Positions 9,853 through 20,631 of a stretch of 64,000 bases of DNA are shown here, one piece after another. Made by a program: the position numbers and the translations under genes. The notes beneath the pieces are model-generated. The model was not told the DNA's origin. It saw nothing but the letters and a program-made list of their open reading frames with translations, and searched no databases. The stretch comes from Pseudomonas anuradhapurensis (GTDB taxonomy: Bacteria > Pseudomonadota > Gammaproteobacteria > Pseudomonadales > Pseudomonadaceae), in the NCBI RefSeq assembly GCF_014269225.2, contig NZ_CP077097.1:4661001-4725000 (forward strand), given 5' to 3'. The first letter of the stretch is position 1. Each line of letters opens with the position of its first letter.

Positions 9853-10179
9853 TTACTTCTCCGGCATCGGCATGGGGAACGGCATCACGTTGCCACCACC
9901 CTTGGCTTCGCTGATCTTGGCGGTGCCCAGGCGCTCCACCTCGTCGATGCGCACGATCGAATGCAGCGGCACGAAACTGCGGATCACCCCGTCGAACTGG
10001 CTCTTGAGCTTTTCTTCGCTCGGGTCCACCACCAGCTGCGAGCGCTCGCCGAACACGAACTCCTCGATTTCCAGGAAGCCCCACAGGTCGCTCTGGTAGA
10101 TCTGCTTGGCATACATCTCGAAGACCTGCCCCTGGTTGAGGAAGATCACTTTATAGATGGCGGGTTCGCGCTTGCTCAT
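9853..10179 (-). CDS. DUF1820 family protein
   Basis: A 108-residue soluble protein starting MSKREPAIYKVIFLNQGQVFEMYAKQ, which is the typical start of the DUF1820 family. It has no signal peptide, membrane segment or cysteine. The charged central part (FLEIEEFVFGE.SQLVVDPSEEKLKSQF) suggests a small compact fold; the C-terminal tail is glycine- and proline-rich. The function is unknown. The start at 10179 is chosen because the conserved sequence begins there; an upstream in-frame start 42 nt earlier would add an unconserved stretch. It converges with the Sel1 gene (3 nt between stops) and diverges from ybeZ. Confidence 0.75.
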   Translation of the reverse strand: MSKREPAIYKVIFLNQGQVFEMYAKQIYQSDLWGFLEIEEFVFGERSQLVVDPSEEKLKSQFDGVIRSFVPLHSIVRIDEVERLGTAKISEAKGGGNVMPFPMPMPEK

Positions 10180-10228
10180 GTTCGTCGGGATAACACATGC
10201 GTAAGAAAAGGCGGGCATCATACCTGTA

Positions 10229-10326
10229 CCGGCCCCTTCGCGGGCAAGCCCGCTCCCACAGGTATTGCACCCACCTTCGAAGCGGTGCGGTACCTGTGGG
10301 AGCGGGCGGGCCCGCGAAGAGGCCGG
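10229..10326. repeat. REP pair, type A, inside a divergent intergenic region
   Basis: CCGGCCCCTTCGCGGGCAAG and its inverted partner (CCTGTGGGAGCGGGC..CGCGAAGAGGCCGG) flank a 20-30 nt spacer. This copy lies between divergent genes (DUF1820 and ybeZ), unlike the others, which follow the end of at least one gene. Confidence 0.85.
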
Positions 10327-10429
10327 AACAGGCCGTACATACCGTTGGACGTTTCAGTGCTTTCGCCACTGCCATTCAAGGGTTATTCTTGAGTTCACCT
10401 TCATTGCCGTCGAGCGGCTAAAAACGACC

Positions 10430-11428
10430 TTGAACGCACCCATACAACCCCATCGTTTCATCCTCGAACCTTTCGAGGCCCACCGTTTCGCCAACCTGTG
10501 CGGCCAGTTCGACGAGCACTTGCGCCTGATCGAACAGCGCCTGGCCATCGAAATCCGCAACCGCGGCAATCAGTTCGAACTGATCGGCGAACCCAAGACC
10601 ACCTCTGCCGCCGAGCAACTGCTGCGCCGTCTCTATCGCGAGACCAAGGCCACCGACCTGTCGCCGGAAACCGTGCACCTGTACCTGCAGGAGTCGACTG
10701 TCGAGAACATCGACAACCCGGCGGTCAACGAGGTCAGCGTGTCGCTGCGTACGCGCAAGGGCAATATCCGCCCGCGCGGTGTCAACCAGCAGCGCTACGT
10801 CAAGGAAATCCTGGCCAACGACATCAACTTCGGCATCGGCCCGGCCGGTACCGGCAAGACCTACCTGGCCGTGGCCTGCGCCGTGGACGCGCTGGAACGC
10901 GAACAGGTGCGCCGGATCCTGCTGGTACGCCCGGCGGTCGAGGCAGGCGAAAAGCTCGGCTTCCTGCCCGGCGACCTGGCGCAGAAGATCGACCCGTACC
11001 TGCGCCCGCTGTACGACGCCCTGTATGAAATGCTCGGCTTCGAACACGTGGCCAAGCTGATCGAGCGCCAGGTGATCGAGATCGCCCCGCTGGCCTACAT
11101 GCGTGGCCGCACCCTGAACAACAGCTTCATCATCCTCGACGAAAGCCAGAACACCACCCTTGAGCAGATGAAGATGTTCCTGACCCGTATCGGCTTCGGC
11201 TCCACGGCGGTCATCACCGGCGACATCACCCAGGTCGACCTGCCACGTGGCACCAAGTCGGGCCTGGCGCACGTCATCGAAGTGCTGAAGGACGTTCCCG
11301 GGATCAGCTTCACCCACTTCCAGCCCAAGGATGTGGTTCGTCACCCACTGGTGCAGCGCATTGTCGAAGCCTACGACCGCTTCGATGCCCGCCAGGCCAA
11401 GCCCGAGGCACCTGGCAAAGATGCTTGA
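10430..11428 (+). CDS. ybeZ: PhoH-like ATPase YbeZ
   Basis: A 332-residue PhoH-family P-loop ATPase. The Walker A motif is [11 protein letters not shown] and the Walker B region is [11 protein letters not shown], followed by [17 protein letters not shown]. An N-terminal KH-like part precedes the ATPase. The protein partners with YbeY in rRNA/RNA metabolism (family knowledge). The chosen start is TTG at 10430, because [25 protein letters not shown] is the conserved N-terminus; its Shine-Dalgarno is poor (GAGCGG about 15 nt upstream). The last 8 nt overlap ybeY. In E. coli and P. aeruginosa miaB precedes this gene; here it does not. Confidence 0.9.
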   Translation: MNAPIQPHRFILEPFEAHRFANLCGQFDEHLRLIEQRLAIEIRNRGNQFELIGEPKTTSAAEQLLRRLYRETKATDLSPETVHLYLQESTVENIDNPAVNEVSVSLRTRKGNIRPRGVNQQRYVKEILANDINFGIGPAGTGKTYLAVACAVDALEREQVRRILLVRPAVEAGEKLGFLPGDLAQKIDPYLRPLYDALYEMLGFEHVAKLIERQVIEIAPLAYMRGRTLNNSFIILDESQNTTLEQMKMFLTRIGFGSTAVITGDITQVDLPRGTKSGLAHVIEVLKDVPGISFTHFQPKDVVRHPLVQRIVEAYDRFDARQAKPEAPGKDA

Positions 11429-11894
11429 ACTCGACATTCAACGGGCCACGGATGCCGCCGCCCCGGATGACACCGCCTTCCGCCGGTGGTGCGAACTGGC
11501 CCTGCGCCAGCGCAGCGCCGATTCGGAAATGACCATTCGCCTGGTCGATGAAGCCGAGGGGCGTGAGCTGAACCACACCTACCGGCACAAGGACTACGCG
11601 ACCAACGTGCTGTCGTTCCCGGCCGACGTGCCCGATGACCTGCTCGATATCCCCCTGCTGGGCGACCTGGTGATCTGCGTACCGGTGGTCGAGCGCGAAG
11701 CGGCCGAACAGGGCAAGGCGCTCGAAGCGCACTGGGCGCACCTGGTTATCCATGGCTGCCTGCACCTGCTCGGCTACGACCACATCGAGGATGAGGAAGC
11801 CGAGGAAATGGAAGGCCTGGAACGGGAATTGCTGGCAGAACTGGGTCACCCCGACCCTTACGCCGATGATGAAACCGACTCAATCACACACTGA
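11421..11894 (+). CDS. ybeY: Endoribonuclease YbeY
   Basis: A 157-residue metal-dependent endoribonuclease for 16S rRNA 3'-end maturation and ribosome quality control. The zinc site motif [11 protein letters not shown] (three His) is intact near residues 110-121, and the upstream [18 protein letters not shown] is the family signature. The ATG at 11421 overlaps the ybeZ stop, as is typical for translational coupling of this pair. The acidic C-terminal tail is variable in the family. Confidence 0.95.
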   Translation: MLELDIQRATDAAAPDDTAFRRWCELALRQRSADSEMTIRLVDEAEGRELNHTYRHKDYATNVLSFPADVPDDLLDIPLLGDLVICVPVVEREAAEQGKALEAHWAHLVIHGCLHLLGYDHIEDEEAEEMEGLERELLAELGHPDPYADDETDSITH

Positions 11895-11919
11895 TACACG
11901 AAGGATCACGAGAACCGCC

Positions 11920-12759
11920 ATGAGCGAAGATCGATCGAGCAACGGGCAGAAGTCCTGGCTGGGTAAACTGACCCAGGCTTTTGCCCATGAGCCGAAAAAC
12001 CGCCAGGAGCTCCTCGAGCTGCTGCGCGAAGCGCACCAGAACAAACTGCTGGACAGCGAAGCACTGACCATCGTCGAAGGCGCCATCCAGGTCGCCGACC
12101 TGCAGGTGCGCGACATCATGGTGCCGCGCTCGCAGATGATCAGCATCAAGGCCAGCCAGTCGCCACGCGAGTTCCTGCCGGCGGTGATCGACGCCGCGCA
12201 CTCGCGCTACCCGGTGATCGGCGAAAGCCACGACGATGTGCTGGGGATCCTGCTCGCCAAGGACCTGCTGCCGCTGATCCTCAAGGAAAACGGCGACAGC
12301 TTCAACATCAAGGACCTGCTGCGCCCGGCCACCTTCGTGCCCGAGTCCAAGCGCCTGAACGTGCTGCTGCGCGAATTCCGCGCCAACCACAACCACATGG
12401 CCATCGTCATCGACGAGTACGGCGGCGTGGCCGGCCTGGTCACCATCGAAGACGTGCTGGAACAGATCGTCGGTGACATCGAGGACGAGCACGACGTCGA
12501 GGAAGACAGCTACATCAAGCCGCTGCCAAGCGGTGACTTCCTGATCAAGGCACTGACCCCGATCGAGAACTTCAACGAGTTCTTCGACAGCGAGTTCTCC
12601 GATGACGAATTCGACACGGTGGGTGGCCTGGTGATGAGCGCCTTCGGCCACCTGCCCAAGCGCAACGAAACCACCGAGATCGGCCCCTACAAGTTCCGTA
12701 TTCTCAACGCCGACAGCCGGCGGATACACTTACTGCGCCTGACACCGATCACCCGTTAA
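11920..12759 (+). CDS. ybeX: CBS-domain transporter-associated protein YbeX/CorC
   Basis: A 279-residue cytoplasmic protein with two CBS domains (about 65-185; MVPRSQMI, SRYPVIGESHDDVLGIL, MAIVIDEYGGVAGLVTIEDVLEQIVGDI) and a C-terminal CorC_HlyC domain (about 200-279). CorC homologues have been linked to Mg/Co efflux and YbeX to ribosome metabolism. The ATG at 11920 follows AAGGATCACGAGAACCGCC, 25 nt after ybeY. lnt starts 8 nt after the stop. Confidence 0.92.
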   Translation: MSEDRSSNGQKSWLGKLTQAFAHEPKNRQELLELLREAHQNKLLDSEALTIVEGAIQVADLQVRDIMVPRSQMISIKASQSPREFLPAVIDAAHSRYPVIGESHDDVLGILLAKDLLPLILKENGDSFNIKDLLRPATFVPESKRLNVLLREFRANHNHMAIVIDEYGGVAGLVTIEDVLEQIVGDIEDEHDVEEDSYIKPLPSGDFLIKALTPIENFNEFFDSEFSDDEFDTVGGLVMSAFGHLPKRNETTEIGPYKFRILNADSRRIHLLRLTPITR

Positions 12760-12767
12760 GGACGAAC

Positions 12768-14285
12768 ATGCGTTGGATCACCCGCCCCGGCTGGCCCGGT
12801 AACCTGCTGGCCCTGGCGGCCGGCGCTTCCACCCTCCTGGCCCTGGCGCCATTCAACATCTGGCCGCTGGCCTTGTTGTCCATCGCCGTGCTCTACCTTG
12901 GCCTGCGCGAGCTCAGCCCGCGTCAGGCCATGTGGCGTGGCTGGTGGTTCGGCTTCGGCCTGTATGGCGCTGGCACCTGGTGGATCTACGTCAGCATGAA
13001 CACCTACGGCGGCGCCTCGCCGTTGCTGGCGATCCTGCTGCTGCTGGCGTTCTTCGCCGCCCTGGCCTGGTTCTTCGCCCTGCCCACCTGGCTGTGGGCA
13101 CGCTGGTTGCGGCGCAACGAAGCGCCGCTGGCCGACGCCCTGTGCTTCGCCGCCCTGTGGCTGCTGCAAGAGGCCTTCCGCGGCTGGTTCCTGACCGGTT
13201 TCCCCTGGCTCTACGCTGGCTACAGCCAGCTGGACGGCCCGCTGGCCGGCCTGGCCCCGCTGGGCGGCGTCTGGCTGATCTCCTTCACCCTGGCCCTGAG
13301 TGCCGCCCTGCTGTGCAACCTGCACCGCCTGCGCGCGCGCCCCGCCTTCCTGGGGGTCGCCTGCCTGCTGTTGCTCGCGCCATGGCTACTGGGCCTGGCG
13401 CTCAAGGGCCATGCCTGGACCAAGCCCGCAGGCGACCCGTTGAAGGTCGCGGCCATCCAGGGCAACGTCGAGCAAGAGTTGAAATGGGACCCGGCGCACA
13501 TCGACGCGCAACTGGCGCTGTACCGTGACCTGAGCTTCAGCTCCCGGCCGGTGGACCTGCTGGTGTGGCCGGAAACCGCCGTACCGGTGCTCAAGGACCA
13601 GGCCCAGGGTTATATCGACGTGATGGGGCGCTTCGCCGCCGGGCGAAATTCGGCGCTGATCACGGGCGTGCCGGTGCGCGAAGTGGTGCATCACCAACGC
13701 CGCTACTACAACGGCATCACTGTCACCGGTGAGGGCGACGGCACCTACCTCAAGCAGAAGCTGGTGCCGTTTGGCGAATACGTGCCGCTGCAGGACATGC
13801 TGCGAGGCCTGATCGAGTTCTTCAACCTGCCGATGTCGGACTTCGCCCGCGGCCCGGAAGACCAGCCGCTGCTGCAGGCAAAGGGCTATCACATTGCGCC
13901 TTACATCTGCTATGAGGTGGTCTACCCCGAGTTCGCCGCCAGCCTGGCTGCTCGCAGCGACCTGCTGCTGACGATCAGCAACGATACCTGGTTCGGTACC
14001 TCGATCGGCCCGCTGCAACACCTGCAGATGGCACAGATGCGGGCGCTGGAGGCCGGGCGCTGGATGATCCGCGCCACCAACAATGGTGTGACCGCGCTGA
14101 TCGACCCGTTTGGCCGCATTACCACGCAGATTCCACAGTTCCAGCAGGCGGTGCTGTATGGCGAGGTAGTGCCGATGCAGCAACTGACGCCGTACCTGCA
14201 ATGGCGCTCGTGGCCGCTGGCGATCGTCTGCGCATTGCTGCTGGGTTGGGCGTTGCTGGCGGGGCGCATTGCCAAGACCGTTTGA
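12768..14285 (+). CDS. lnt: Apolipoprotein N-acyltransferase
   Basis: A 505-residue inner-membrane enzyme that adds the third acyl chain to the N-terminal cysteine of lipoproteins. About six transmembrane helices occupy residues 10-215, followed by a nitrilase-like periplasmic domain with the expected triad: Glu269 in VWPETAVP, Lys331 in KQKLVPFGEYVP and Cys381 in APYICYE. The ATG at 12768 follows AAGGACGAAC. It is the last gene of the ybeZYX-lnt operon, and a type A REP pair follows. Confidence 0.95.
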   Translation: MRWITRPGWPGNLLALAAGASTLLALAPFNIWPLALLSIAVLYLGLRELSPRQAMWRGWWFGFGLYGAGTWWIYVSMNTYGGASPLLAILLLLAFFAALAWFFALPTWLWARWLRRNEAPLADALCFAALWLLQEAFRGWFLTGFPWLYAGYSQLDGPLAGLAPLGGVWLISFTLALSAALLCNLHRLRARPAFLGVACLLLLAPWLLGLALKGHAWTKPAGDPLKVAAIQGNVEQELKWDPAHIDAQLALYRDLSFSSRPVDLLVWPETAVPVLKDQAQGYIDVMGRFAAGRNSALITGVPVREVVHHQRRYYNGITVTGEGDGTYLKQKLVPFGEYVPLQDMLRGLIEFFNLPMSDFARGPEDQPLLQAKGYHIAPYICYEVVYPEFAASLAARSDLLLTISNDTWFGTSIGPLQHLQMAQMRALEAGRWMIRATNNGVTALIDPFGRITTQIPQFQQAVLYGEVVPMQQLTPYLQWRSWPLAIVCALLLGWALLAGRIAKTV

Positions 14286-14290
14286 GTTTT

Positions 14291-14399
14291 CCTGTACTGG
14301 CCTCTTCGCGGGTGAACCCGCTCCCACAGAGACCGCACAAGCCCATGGCCTGCGGTGTACCTGTGGGAGCGGGTTCACCCGCGAAGAGGCCGGCACAGG
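14291..14399. repeat. REP pair, type A, between convergent genes
   Basis: GGCCTCTTCGCGGGTGAAC with CCCGCTCCCACAG, and an inverted copy ending GCGAAGAGGCCGGCACAGG. It lies between the stop codons of lnt (+) and the ydcF-like gene (-) and may serve as a shared 3'-end hairpin. Confidence 0.85.
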
Positions 14400-14410
14400 C
14401 AACACAAGGC

Positions 14411-15172
14411 TCAGTAGAACAGCCGATACCCCACCAGCCCCACCCCTTCATTGAGCAACTGCCCGCTCTGCCACAGCGCCCGGCTTTCCGGCAGCAAGCC
14501 GGCAAACGGCCGCGCATGATCACGCCCGAGGAACCCGACCGGCGCCGGCACCACCTCGAACCCCGCCTGCTCGAAACTCCAGCGCGAGCGCTGCATGTGC
14601 CACGCCTGGGTGACCACGACCACCCGGCGAATCCCCAACGGCTGCAGCACCTTGGCAGACAGCTGGGCGTTCTCCCAGGTGGTACGACTGGCCTCCTCCC
14701 GCCATTTCACCTCGACGCCGAAATCTTCACGCAGGCAGTCCGCCATCAACTGCGCCTCGCTCGGTGGCGAGCCATAGTGCAAGCCACCACTGGTCAGCAC
14801 CGGCAGGCCCGAGGCCTTGGCCAGCCGTGCGGCAAAGCGCATGCGCTCCAGGGCAGTGGCCGTGGGCTGGTCGCTGCCGCCCCAGGCCGGGTCACCGCGT
14901 TCACGCCCTGCTCCCAGTACCACGATGGCATCTGCCTGGCTTGCCAGGCCCGCCCAGTCGGTCACGGCCAGCGGCGGCTCCGTTTCCAGAACACGTGCCG
15001 TTTGCTGCATCACCAGCGGCAAACTCATCAACCACAGGCCTGCCAGGCCCACGGCAAAGCACAGCGCGGCCAGCCGCGGCCGCCGCGCGCGCAGCCACCA
15101 TGCCGCCAACAGCAGCAGGAACAGGATGCCCGGCGGCATCAACCATTGCTTGATGAAGAATCGCAAAGCCAT
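14411..15172 (-). CDS. YdcF/ElyC-like DUF218 membrane protein
   Basis: A 253-residue protein with two N-terminal membrane helices (about 10-28 and 36-55) and a DUF218 domain. The core signatures are ADAIVVLGAGRERG, GLPVLTSGG, REEASRTTWENAQLSA and VVVVTQAWHMQRS. The family includes SanA, ElyC and YdcF; ElyC-like proteins affect envelope polysaccharide or peptidoglycan assembly, but the biochemical role here is not certain. The ATG at 15172 is preceded by AGGAGG at about 10 nt and starts right before the first membrane helix; longer frames upstream lack this site. Confidence 0.82.
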   Translation of the reverse strand: MALRFFIKQWLMPPGILFLLLLAAWWLRARRPRLAALCFAVGLAGLWLMSLPLVMQQTARVLETEPPLAVTDWAGLASQADAIVVLGAGRERGDPAWGGSDQPTATALERMRFAARLAKASGLPVLTSGGLHYGSPPSEAQLMADCLREDFGVEVKWREEASRTTWENAQLSAKVLQPLGIRRVVVVTQAWHMQRSRWSFEQAGFEVVPAPVGFLGRDHARPFAGLLPESRALWQSGQLLNEGVGLVGYRLFY

Positions 15173-15308
15173 CGGCCACACCTCCTGGTCAGGCGTGCAG
15201 CCTAGAAGGATCGACGCCGGCCAACAAGATTGCAGCCGGCGCCGATCATGAGATATGCAAGTTTTTGAGAACCGGCGCGCTATAGCCTGCGCCTGGCGTC
15301 CTGAACGG

Positions 15309-15623
15309 CTAGCGATGCGGCAGCGTCCTGGATCTCGCCGAACTGGCGGGGCGTTTCTTGTCCTTGAGCCAGATGATCTTGGCCGATGTCGGCTCCGCTT
15401 GTGGGTAACTGCCGACACAGGCATTGTGGCGCTCCGGGAGGGAATCCAGGTAGGCCTTGATCAGTTCGAACTCCGCATGGCTCAGGCCACGCAACTCCAG
15501 TTCAGCTGGCATCTCGTCGCGCAATCGCACCGAGGTCCTGGCCACTTCCAGTGCCAGGCCAAGCCGGTCGATCAGGCGTTCGTATAGCTCCGGTTTGATT
15601 GCGGGTAGCTGCGTCTCTCCCAT
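15309..15623 (-). CDS. Small conserved-looking protein of unknown function
   Basis: A 104-residue protein I do not recognise. It has no signal peptide or membrane segment. The N-terminal two thirds look helical (LYERLIDRLGLALEVARTSVRLRDEM, LSHAEFELIKAYLDSLPER), and the C-terminus is basic. GAGGTGA lies about 6 nt upstream of the ATG at 15623, and the gene is divergent from leuS. In P. aeruginosa a small hypothetical gene occupies the same place before leuS. The good ribosome-binding site and position support a real gene. Confidence 0.65.
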   Translation of the reverse strand: MGETQLPAIKPELYERLIDRLGLALEVARTSVRLRDEMPAELELRGLSHAEFELIKAYLDSLPERHNACVGSYPQAEPTSAKIIWLKDKKRPASSARSRTLPHR

Positions 15624-15673
15624 CCGTTCACCTCATTGAAGATAAGAATATCTCCCCCCACACCTGAGCTTAG

Positions 15674-18457
<2,784 letters not shown>

Positions 18458-18463
18458 TGGCAA

Positions 18464-18492
18464 CGCCCGCCCGCAGCCACTGCGGGCGGGCG
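18464..18492 (+). terminator. Perfect 13-bp GC hairpin between leuS and lptE
   Basis: CGCCCGCCCGCAG, loop CCA, CTGCGGGCGGGCG. The stem is perfect, but no U-tract follows (GGAACAGG), so it may stabilise the upstream mRNA or attenuate rather than terminate. It starts 7 nt after the leuS stop. Confidence 0.45.
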
Positions 18493-18518
18493 GAACAGGC
18501 CCACAAGGGAGCAACAAC

Positions 18519-19124
18519 ATGATCAAACGCAATTTGCTGGTAATTGGCCTGGCGGTCATGCTCAGCGCCTGCGGTTTCCAGCTGCGCGGCACCGGTTCCA
18601 CCGAACTGAGCGTGAAGGAAATGGACGTCAGCGCGCGCAACGCCTACGGCCCGACCGTGGTCCAGCTGCGTGAAACGCTGGAGCGCAGCGGCGTCAACGT
18701 GCACGCCGGCGCACCGTATCGCCTGGTGCTGACCAACGAGCAGGAGCGCGAGCGCTCGGCGACCTACAACAGCGGCAACCGTACCGCCGAGTACGAGCTG
18801 ACCACCGTGCTGAACTACAGCATCCAGGGCCTGAACAACCTGGAGCTGATGAGCGACAAGCTGGAAGTGCGCAAGATCTACGTGCGCGACGGCTCGAACA
18901 TCACCGGCTCCGAAGAGGAAGCCAACCGCGCCCGTGAAGAAATGCGCCGTGACCTGGTCAATGCGATGATGGTTCGCTTGCAGATGCTGACCCCGTCGCA
19001 GCTGGACGAGCTGCAGCGTCAAGCCGACGAACGCGCCAAGGCCGAAGCCGCCGCGCTGGAGGCCGCCCGCCGCCAGCAGGCCGAAACGCCTCAGCAATCG
19101 CCACTGGAAGTACCGGGCAACTAA
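18519..19124 (+). CDS. lptE: LPS-assembly lipoprotein LptE
   Basis: A 201-residue outer-membrane lipoprotein that plugs LptD and guides lipopolysaccharide to the surface. The lipobox is LSAC with the lipidated Cys18, followed by the family start GFQLRGTG. The core contains ATYNSGNRTAEYELTTVLNYSI, and the C-terminal tail is rich in Glu, Ala and Gln. The ATG at 18519 is preceded by AAGGGAGC. Location between leuS and holA is the classical one. Confidence 0.95.
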   Translation: MIKRNLLVIGLAVMLSACGFQLRGTGSTELSVKEMDVSARNAYGPTVVQLRETLERSGVNVHAGAPYRLVLTNEQERERSATYNSGNRTAEYELTTVLNYSIQGLNNLELMSDKLEVRKIYVRDGSNITGSEEEANRAREEMRRDLVNAMMVRLQMLTPSQLDELQRQADERAKAEAAALEAARRQQAETPQQSPLEVPGN

Positions 19125-19163
19125 GCCCGAGCGGGGTACTCTCGGGTGCCCCGCCTGCTCACC

Positions 19164-20201
19164 ATGAAGCTCGCCCCCGCCCAACTCAACAAACACCTGC
19201 AAGGTGCGCTGGCTCCGGTCTACGTGGTTAGCGGCGACGATCCGCTGCTGTGCCAGGAAGCCGCCGATGCCATCCGCAGCGCTGCGCGCCAGCAGGGGTT
19301 CGACGAGCGCCAGGTGTTCAGCGCCGACGCCAACTTCGACTGGGGCACCCTGCTCCAGGCTGGTGCCAGCCTGTCGCTGTTCGCCCAGCGGCGCCTGCTG
19401 GAACTGCGGCTGCCCTCCGGCAAGCCCGGTGACAAGGGCGCTGCCGCGCTGATGGAATACTGCGCCAAGCCCGCCGAGGACACCCTGCTGCTGGTCAGCC
19501 TGCCCAAGCTCGACGGCAGCGCACAGAAGACCAAGTGGGGCAAGGCGCTGATAGAAGGTCCCCATTGCCAGTTCATCCAGATCTGGCCGGTGGACGTACA
19601 CCAGCTGCCACAGTGGATCAACCAGCGCCTGCAGCAGGCCGGCCTGTCGGCACAGCGGGACGCCGTCGACCTGATCGCCGCACGTGTCGAAGGCAACCTG
19701 TTGGCAGCTGCGCAAGAGATCGAAAAGCTCAAGTTGCTGGCCGAAGGCAACCAGATCACCGTAGAGACCGTGCAGGCCGCCGTCGCCGACAGCGCCCGCT
19801 TCGATGTCTTCGGCCTGGTCGATGCCATTCTCAATGGCGAAGCCGCGCATGCCCTGCGCATGCTCGAGGGCTTGCGCGGTGAAGGCGTGGAGCCCCCGGT
19901 GATTCTCTGGGCCCTGGCCCGTGAGCTGCGTCAGCTGGCCGGGCTGGCCCAGCAGTTCAGCCAGGGCGTACCGCTGGACAAGGCTTTCAGCCAGGCCCGT
20001 CCACCGATCTGGGACAAACGCCGGCCACTGGTCAGCAAGGCCTTGCAGCGCTTGTCGGCACAACGCTGGGCGCAGTTGCTGCAGGATGCCCAGCGTATCG
20101 ATGCGCAGATCAAGGGGCAGGCTGAAGGCTCGCCGTGGACCGGCCTGGCGCGCTTGTCGCTGCTGATGGCTGGTCAGCGGCTGGCACTCCCGCCCGAGTA
20201 A
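19164..20201 (+). CDS. holA: DNA polymerase III subunit delta
   Basis: A 345-residue clamp-loader subunit that opens the beta clamp. The N-terminal fold begins MKLAPAQLNKHL..PVYVVSGDDPLLCQEA, and the C-terminal domain carries LARELRQLAGLAQQ. I chose the ATG at 19164 since conserved sequence starts there; a GTG at 19146 is in frame and slightly better placed behind GAGCGGGG. It follows lptE by 39 nt. A type A REP pair lies after the stop codon. Confidence 0.93.
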   Translation: MKLAPAQLNKHLQGALAPVYVVSGDDPLLCQEAADAIRSAARQQGFDERQVFSADANFDWGTLLQAGASLSLFAQRRLLELRLPSGKPGDKGAAALMEYCAKPAEDTLLLVSLPKLDGSAQKTKWGKALIEGPHCQFIQIWPVDVHQLPQWINQRLQQAGLSAQRDAVDLIAARVEGNLLAAAQEIEKLKLLAEGNQITVETVQAAVADSARFDVFGLVDAILNGEAAHALRMLEGLRGEGVEPPVILWALARELRQLAGLAQQFSQGVPLDKAFSQARPPIWDKRRPLVSKALQRLSAQRWAQLLQDAQRIDAQIKGQAEGSPWTGLARLSLLMAGQRLALPPE

Positions 20202-20208
20202 CTGGTGC

Positions 20209-20299
20209 CGCTGTGAGAGCGGGCGTGCCCGCGAATCAGGCGATGCGGTGGATGGCACCGGCTTCGCCGGTGTTCGCGGGCACGCCCGCTCCCACAGGG
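20209..20299. repeat. REP pair, type A (variant with GTGCC centre)
   Basis: GTGAGAGCGGGCGTGCCCGCGAA and the opposite TTCGCGGGCACGCCCGCTCCCACAGGG, with a short GGCACCGGCTTCGCCGG spacer. It lies between holA and arfA. Confidence 0.8.
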
Positions 20300-20406
20300 C
20301 TGCAAGGCAGCCCCCTGCATCTCGACGATATACACAATCAATTGGCCCCCAGCTGCCCAGGGCCCTACAGTGCGCCGCGAAAACCACCAAACCGGGGAAC
20401 CCCGCC

Positions 20407-20571
20407 ATGAGCAAACAGCCGAAAAAGCACGGCCCCAACAAGGCCAAGTCCATCGTCGCCCAGCCCCTGTTCCGCTGCCGGCAGGAACGACCCAACAAGG
20501 GCAAAGGCAGCTACCGCCGCGAAGCCTTCCAATCGAGAGATTGGGAGGCTTCGTACTTTTTGGCCGCATGA
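20407..20571 (+). CDS. arfA: Alternative ribosome-rescue factor A
   Basis: A 54-residue basic protein with the ArfA signature PLFRCRQERPNKGKGSYRRE followed by WEAS. ArfA binds stalled ribosomes with an empty A site and recruits RF2 when trans-translation is unavailable. The last 50 bases of the reading frame hold a 14-bp hairpin and a U5 run (20521-20561), so a terminated or cleaved transcript lacks the stop codon at 20569-20571; this is the known arfA self-control in which the truncated product is tagged by tmRNA and degraded. It is short relative to E. coli ArfA (72 residues), lacking the extended C-terminus. The ATG at 20407 follows GGGGAACCCCGCC. Confidence 0.88.
   Translation: MSKQPKKHGPNKAKSIVAQPLFRCRQERPNKGKGSYRREAFQSRDWEASYFLAA
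20521..20561 (+). terminator. Intrinsic terminator hairpin inside the arfA frame
   Basis: Stem GAAGCCTTCCAATC (20521-20534) pairs with GATTGGGAGGCTTC (20539-20552) through 14 bp with one G-U pair; the loop is GAGA, and TTTTT follows at 20557-20561. The arfA stop codon is 8 nt further on. The stem could also be an RNase III target. Confidence 0.8.
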
Positions 20572-20631
20572 AAGCATCGAAAGCGCAGGCATGATATGGT
20601 CGTCACCTGACCTGCAATTCTGGATCTGTGC

